From Phycisphaerae bacterium (GTDB lineage Bacteria > Planctomycetota > Phycisphaerae > Sedimentisphaerales > Anaerohalosphaeraceae): a DNA stretch of 8,660 bases. Made by a program: the position numbers and the translations under genes. The notes under the pieces are model-generated. The model was not told the DNA's origin. It ran no database searches and was given only the letters and a program-made list of their open reading frames with translations. This document shows positions 4,553 to 8,660 of this stretch, in pieces (positions within the stretch are counted from its first letter, which is position 1; every line of letters starts with the position of its first letter). The stretch lies in assembly GCA_021736615.1 (NCBI GenBank), contig JAIPFN010000253.1:1-8660 (forward strand). Direction: 5' to 3'.

Positions 4553-6739
4553 TTACTTCAACTTGTCAAGTATTCTCTTAGCATCCCTCTGTTGCGAATT
4601 TGGATAATCGGCAAGGTCCTGGAGCAACGGGAGCAACGGTTTGATTTTTTCTTTCATGACAACAATATCGTTAGCTGTGTTAACATATCGTACAAAATCC
4701 CAGATCGCCTGCACAACACTCTGCCTCATCTTAGGATCTTCAATATAATCCTTCACAAACGATAGGTCTGTTAGATCGCCATGTTTAAATACCGCACCCA
4801 ACGCCTTTGACCGCATAACCTGATCGAGATTTTCATTTTTCAAAACTTCCTCGGCAAAGTTGAGCTCGACGTATTTTGGATCCAGCAATATATCTAAAAT
4901 CGCCCACGAGTAAATACCCGGTGCCAAATAAAGTGCTTTGGTCAAAATCCTGCGTTCTGAGGCTGTGATACCTCCACTGAAATATCCTATATTAGCCGAC
5001 AGATAATCACCTTGCTCAATGGCGGCGAGAACCTTATCGCGAAGATATGAGCCCAACTTAAGATTCGTCGGCAAGTATTTTACAAGGTCTTTCTTAGCTG
5101 CAGGCAGATACATTTGCAGCGAAAATAGCTTTTCGGCGATCTGCTTGCCGTTGTTTTCCATGTATTTCTTTCTGCTGCTTATCTCTTTGCGTACGATATT
5201 CTGGTACCACAGTCGCTGCTCGTTACCGGTATCCGGCATATATTCGGAATCTACAACCTGCGCAACCGCGGCAAGAAGTTTTTCATCGGGCAGGCTTTTA
5301 AAGAATCCCGCCATATTTACCTTGTTCGCAAAAACTTCCTTGTCAAGTCCTTCAAGCGGTTCATCAAGTTCAGCTGCAATTGCTTTTCTCAGGTCTACGC
5401 TCTTACCAGGCTTTGTTGTTACAATCGCTTTTTTTTCAAAATCTATCGCAGGCACAAGCACATCGAGCCACGCATAATCTATCGTTTCATACAACTCAAC
5501 ATAAACATCACCTTTATCAAGCGGAAAAACTGTTCTCACGCCAAGACTGCCGCCATCCCTGCTTACTGAACTGCTGCTCTCGTCAAGCATAAAGCGACTT
5601 CCTCGTTCTGTTTGGAATACAAAGCTCTTGACGACGCCGACATCGCCTTTGATAGAAAATGTAAGATAATTATTTTTCGCCTTATCACTCGTAAAGCTCA
5701 TCCCCCCTGCCTCATACTTTGTTTCAGGCTTGATCTTACCAAGCTTATACAGTTTGCTCCCTCTTGCCCGAAGAGCCTTGACACGCACAACCGAATCACT
5801 AATTGAAGTCGCCGGCAAAGTTGGAAAATTAAACTCCAAAGGCAGCATAAAATGATTACTCTTCGGCTTCGGCGAAAAGTTGTTGATGAAATTGCGAGAC
5901 AAATTCTGACAAGTATTCGTCAACTCCATTTCCTGCTCTGGAACATACCCGCCGCTAAGCAGTACCGGCTCACTCCACCCGACATAAGTAATACCTTTAT
6001 CCTGTGGTATCGCAGCCTCAACAGTGATACCCAGATCTGACATATCAGATCGTGAAGTCTTATGAAGTGACCAGCTTGCCTCATGGATCCTTGCATCCAG
6101 CTTGACTACCGGATAACCCGCAAAATTACGTTTGATCTGTTTACGCTCAATCGTATGACCTTTAATTTCAAGCGAATCATCCCACTGACCAGCCACCGAA
6201 TTGGGATCTGTTTCATGATAGAATCTAACGCTCTCTTTAGTGTGACCATTAACAATTACGATCTCGCGTATAGTAGGCGAAGCCTTCTCGCCTTTACGCA
6301 CCATAGATCCCATACCACTGGCCGCTTTTCTTTTAATGCTGAAATTAAGCGCATCTTTAACTGAACTAAAATCCAGGCCAGACATTTCAAGCAGTTGAGC
6401 ATTTTTCTTAACCAGCAAGCGGTTAATATCTGTAAAACTTATCTCAGCATGCACAGTAAGCTTTTCAGTGTCGAACTTATAGTTCTTGATCGTAAAGTGT
6501 GGCTCAGGAAACCATGGCCTGAATTTTTCTTCCTGGAAATCACAGCTGAAACCTTCAGAACCGAGCTGCTGGCGAAATTTGTCGCGCTGTTCATCGGTTG
6601 CGCGGTCGAAATTAATATCTAATACAACCGTACCGCTGCCATCAGGATTAACCGTAATAATAGTTTTGGATGACTTACACCCCGCCATGCAGATAAGTAT
6701 CGATAATAAACATAACACTCTATTTTTTTGGGCCGACAT
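4553..6739 (-). CDS. large predicted lipoprotein, DGSG motif and helical C-terminal region
   Basis: I do not recognise a named family. From the ATG at 6739 the protein has 728 residues. It begins with a basic stretch (QKNR), a hydrophobic segment and the lipobox MAGC, so it should be cut before C21, lipidated and held at the envelope; residue +2 is Lys, not Asp, which by the E. coli rule favours the outer membrane. Right after the Cys comes TIITVNPDGSG, matched in the neighbouring gene. Residues about 25-440 look beta-rich with alternating hydrophobic and polar residues. From about 445 to the end the sequence is helical, and about 580-728 resembles HEAT/ARM-type helical pairs (for example LDQVMRSKALGAVFKHGDL). 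A frame-compatible ATG at 6745 exists but abuts GGAGG with no spacing, whereas the ATG at 6739 has 6 bases. It overlaps the upstream lipoprotein gene by 20 bp, so translation is probably coupled. Function unknown. Confidence 0.82.
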   Translation of the reverse strand: MSAQKNRVLCLLSILICMAGCKSSKTIITVNPDGSGTVVLDINFDRATDEQRDKFRQQLGSEGFSCDFQEEKFRPWFPEPHFTIKNYKFDTEKLTVHAEISFTDINRLLVKKNAQLLEMSGLDFSSVKDALNFSIKRKAASGMGSMVRKGEKASPTIREIVIVNGHTKESVRFYHETDPNSVAGQWDDSLEIKGHTIERKQIKRNFAGYPVVKLDARIHEASWSLHKTSRSDMSDLGITVEAAIPQDKGITYVGWSEPVLLSGGYVPEQEMELTNTCQNLSRNFINNFSPKPKSNHFMLPLEFNFPTLPATSISDSVVRVKALRARGSKLYKLGKIKPETKYEAGGMSFTSDKAKNNYLTFSIKGDVGVVKSFVFQTERGSRFMLDESSSSVSRDGGSLGVRTVFPLDKGDVYVELYETIDYAWLDVLVPAIDFEKKAIVTTKPGKSVDLRKAIAAELDEPLEGLDKEVFANKVNMAGFFKSLPDEKLLAAVAQVVDSEYMPDTGNEQRLWYQNIVRKEISSRKKYMENNGKQIAEKLFSLQMYLPAAKKDLVKYLPTNLKLGSYLRDKVLAAIEQGDYLSANIGYFSGGITASERRILTKALYLAPGIYSWAILDILLDPKYVELNFAEEVLKNENLDQVMRSKALGAVFKHGDLTDLSFVKDYIEDPKMRQSVVQAIWDFVRYVNTANDIVVMKEKIKPLLPLLQDLADYPNSQQRDAKRILDKLK

Positions 6740-8195
6740 ACACATCCTCCAGCTTTAAAGTTTCAATCTCTGAACTTTTTTCAGTAATGATTTCAAAAAC
6801 GAGCGTAAAAGGATCCGTCGGGATGTTTTCAAAAACAAGCTTACTCTTGCATACTTCCTTGCCGCTCTTATAGTGATCTTTCAACGCTTTAATTTTCTCA
6901 TCCCACTCGTTGTCAAGTCTAACCTTTTTCCATTGCGACCCCAGCGACTTATACCTAAGCCCGTAATTCGTATCAAGATAACAGCCCATAATGTTCGCGG
7001 GGTCAACATCTAACGCAACTTCAATCGAAGGCATTGGATACGCCGCTGTGCTGCTGCCTGACTCAACATCCATAATTGCTATCACAGCTGGCGACCCATT
7101 CTCAAACTTTGCAATTGGCAGGGGTTTATTACTGTCTTTGATTTTTATTGGATGCGATACAGTTTTTATAGGTTTTGCCGTTTGAACCTGAATTTCAAGC
7201 AGATCGATGTTCTTTATCCATGGATTAGTTTCAGTAAATTTCAACTTAACCGGCAAACCCGGAGCATCACGACCCCACCTGTCCTGACCGGTAAAAACAC
7301 CGGCTTCCTCACAGTCAAGTTCGGTTGTTTTTTCCACACCATCGATTATGAATTTGGAAATCTTCAACTTATCGTAAGAAAACGGCACTTCTAAATCACC
7401 TACCGGAACATACCCGTAAAAACGGCTGTTCAGCTTGTCATTTTCTTTAAGTATGTCAATATTACAGTAAAAATCGTCGATGTATGATACTTCTTTTTCT
7501 CGCATGCTGCGCTTTGCTTTTTTCACAAACAGCCTTGGTCGCATATCTGTTTTTATAGTTTCTGCATCAACACTCGCCCAGAGCAACTGATCGCCGATTT
7601 GGGAATCACGATAAACCTTCATCGCATCATTGTCAAACTTCCACGTAACACTTTTGCCCTTAATTTTCCCCCTATCATCGCAGGAAGGCTTCGCTGGAAA
7701 ATTAACTGTAAGTTTATAATAGAATTGTTCCTCGGGTCCACTCATTCCCATTCCGTCATACTGGTTTTTTTCGCGATTAACAAATACAAAGAATTTGCCA
7801 TCCTGATATTTAAAGCGGGGACCCATCTCTATCTTGTTTTCAAGAATAACAATAGCCTTGCCAAGATCGTCAAACGAATATGTGGTTACTTCAGCTTTCC
7901 CTTTGCCCTGGTAGTCTTTTATGAGATCATATCCAACGCATTTGACAGAACCTTCGGATCGCGACTCCATTTCTTTGGCCAGATCCTCGTCAGATATATC
8001 CAGCATCGATTCGGCATCGACGGCAGCTGAAACAACTTCTTCAAACTCACCGGGAAATTTGCATATCGTATATTTACCACTGCCGTCAGAATTGATAGTA
8101 ATGACGATCTCCTCCCTGATGCACCCGGTGAAAACAATACACAACAATACACCCAATGTAACCCTTGCTAATTTCTTCAGAATAGCTGGCATCAT
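6720..8195 (-). CDS. predicted lipoprotein, LppM/DUF3153-like N-terminal region (tentative)
   Basis: This 491-residue protein starts MMPAILKKLARVTLG, with a basic N-terminus, a hydrophobic core and the lipobox VFTGC (C25), a clear lipoprotein signal. The mature part opens with EIVITINSDGSGKY, with the DGSG Asp exactly 12 residues after the lipid Cys, as in the downstream gene. A later stretch (about 145-180, KLTVNFPAKPS then KIKGKSVTWKFD) has the strand-glycine-tryptophan pattern I associate with LppM/DUF3153 lipoproteins. This is a memory-based fold suggestion, not a proven hit. The remainder is beta-rich, ending with SKLVFENIPTDPFTLVFEI; no catalytic motif is seen. GGGAG (8205-8201) lies 5 bases before the first ATG (8195) and 8 before the second (8192), so either may be used. 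It is the first gene of a two-gene unit. Both products probably act together in the periplasm or at the outer membrane; the role is unknown. Confidence 0.82.
   Translation of the reverse strand: MMPAILKKLARVTLGVLLCIVFTGCIREEIVITINSDGSGKYTICKFPGEFEEVVSAAVDAESMLDISDEDLAKEMESRSEGSVKCVGYDLIKDYQGKGKAEVTTYSFDDLGKAIVILENKIEMGPRFKYQDGKFFVFVNREKNQYDGMGMSGPEEQFYYKLTVNFPAKPSCDDRGKIKGKSVTWKFDNDAMKVYRDSQIGDQLLWASVDAETIKTDMRPRLFVKKAKRSMREKEVSYIDDFYCNIDILKENDKLNSRFYGYVPVGDLEVPFSYDKLKISKFIIDGVEKTTELDCEEAGVFTGQDRWGRDAPGLPVKLKFTETNPWIKNIDLLEIQVQTAKPIKTVSHPIKIKDSNKPLPIAKFENGSPAVIAIMDVESGSSTAAYPMPSIEVALDVDPANIMGCYLDTNYGLRYKSLGSQWKKVRLDNEWDEKIKALKDHYKSGKEVCKSKLVFENIPTDPFTLVFEIITEKSSEIETLKLEDVYVGPKK
6746..6750 (-). 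promoter_or_regulatory. ribosome binding site that decides the start of the 728-residue lipoprotein
   Basis: GGAGG (6750-6746, minus strand) lies inside the 3' end of the upstream lipoprotein gene. The ATG at 6745 touches it directly, while the ATG at 6739 is 6 bases away, the usual spacing. This supports 6739 as the start and a coupled, 20-bp overlapping gene pair. Confidence 0.75.
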
Positions 8196-8213
8196 TCAAA
8201 CTCCCTTTTATGC

Positions 8214-8219
8214 ATTATA
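8214..8219 (-). promoter_or_regulatory. possible -10 box before the lipoprotein pair
   Basis: TATAAT on the minus strand is a perfect -10 hexamer, but no -35 match is found at 15-19 bases. The implied start near 8207 would leave a leader of only about 12 bases. It is weak, listed because no better promoter is visible for this gene pair. Confidence 0.28.
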
Positions 8220-8259
8220 AAATTCCACCTAAAGACGACTCGTTTATATTGACTTCATT

Positions 8260-8385
8260 TCAAACTTCCATCGGAAAATACTCAACCGCATTCTTATAGC
8301 TCACATTCTCAACCAACGCCCCAAGCAGCCCCATATCATCCGGTAAATTAAAGGGGTCAGACACCTTTTTCCCAGAAATCGTCTG
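8260..8385 (-). pseudogene. 3' remnant of an unidentified gene fused to a short repeat
   Basis: A minus-strand frame open from 8385 to a TGA at 8260-8262 has no start codon suited to a gene (the codon before it is TAA at 8388-8386). Its last part, LPDDMGLLGALVENVSYKNA followed by VEYFPMEV, looks like the true C-terminus of a globular protein with normal codon use. The upstream part (KKVSDPFN) coincides with the GGTGTCTGACCCC repeat, so the gene seems to have been cut there. I cannot name the parent protein. The alternative is that this is a chance reading frame. Confidence 0.4.
8353..8365. repeat. GGGGTCAGACACC imperfect palindrome
   Basis: A 13-base near-palindrome centred on 8359 (one mismatched pair), flanked by AAA on the left and CTTTTT on the right. 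From memory, very similar strings flank REP-associated (IS200-like) tyrosine transposase genes in many genomes. No transposase is seen here, and only one copy is in the window. Confidence 0.45.
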
Positions 8386-8660
8386 TTAAACCGCAATAAA
8401 CGCTGATTTTGCATTGCCAAATAAAAATAACTATTTAAAGCCCGTAGCTCAAACATGCGATTTATCCTTCTTAATACCCCAACAAGCTCCTGCATCCGTA
8501 TATTTGCATCTCAAAAATTCACCCCTGACCGGTATCAACATATCTTAACCGAATTTCACCAGATTGCAAAAACAAAATTCCCGATAGACAATAGAAACCC
8601 GCCTCTGCTTACATGTTTACATTCCAGTAACCGCTCACGCTATTTATCCTGTTAATCACT
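8386..8660. other. stretch without a recognisable gene
   Basis: Both strands hold only short frames without a supported start or family motif. The right end has TTTATCCTGTTAATC (8642-8656), a phrase that resembles the units of GxxExxY- and IVS-type repeat arrays, but it is a single unit. I see no RNA gene, terminator or promoter I would defend. A gene may begin beyond the right edge. Confidence 0.5.

Noticed and set aside
6739..6745. ATG at 6745 as the start of the large lipoprotein
   Set aside because: It abuts GGAGG with zero spacing; the ATG at 6739 has 6-base spacing and keeps the same signal peptide.
8301..8495. 64-residue minus-strand frame overlapping the gene remnant
   Set aside because: It lacks a family motif and overlaps the more protein-like frame that ends at 8260; it probably arises by chance.
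8455..8655. 66-residue plus-strand frame near the right edge
   Set aside because: No Shine-Dalgarno, no recognisable domain, and composition not like a folded protein; not supportable as a gene.

Overview
The window looks like chromosomal DNA of a Gram-negative-type bacterium. It carries the LPS-export ATPase gene lptB and two genes for predicted lipoproteins, alongside the formylation/deformylation pair def and fmt. The mix of a PilZ protein, large unrecognised lipoproteins with a DGSG motif, a GxxExxY-family nuclease gene and scattered short repeat arrays is what I would expect from a Planctomycetota/PVC-type genome. That placement is inference from style; nothing in the window (no rRNA, no marker tree) proves it.

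Layout, left to right. (1) 1-377, minus: the N-terminal part of an Mrr-like PD-(D/E)XK restriction-endonuclease protein, cut by the window edge, with an AT-rich palindrome just upstream. (2) 511-3507, mostly minus: transcription order lptB -> GxxExxY gene -> def -> fmt, with a good sigma70-type promoter before lptB. This block is peppered with small repeats. An 82-bp repeat ending in three 9-bp ATCCGCGNA-type units lies directly after the stop codons of both fmt and lptB, and both copies can fold as intrinsic terminators. A shorter array in the opposite orientation overlaps the GxxExxY stop codon. A 7-bp array plus a small GC hairpin fill the def-fmt gap. (3) 3438-3761: a divergent promoter region with promoters pointing both ways and a 9-bp inverted repeat next to the rightward -35 box. 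(4) 3762-4550, plus: a YcgR-like PilZ (c-di-GMP receptor) protein. (5) 4553-8195, minus: two overlapping genes for large secreted lipoproteins that share a Cys-plus-12 DGSG motif. (6) 8196-8660: no convincing intact gene. It holds a 3' gene remnant fused to a GGGGTCAGACACC-type repeat, then sequence in which I see nothing recognisable.

How the genes work together: Def and Fmt act at the two ends of N-terminal Met formylation, and LptB powers LPS transport. The two lipoproteins are translationally coupled (20-bp overlap with a clear internal Shine-Dalgarno) and are probably made together at the cell envelope; their function is unknown to me. The most interesting structure is the GxxExxY gene bracketed by oppositely oriented ATCCG arrays, with a second copy of one end, lacking the gene, 2 kb away. 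This looks like a small proliferating element and its solo end.
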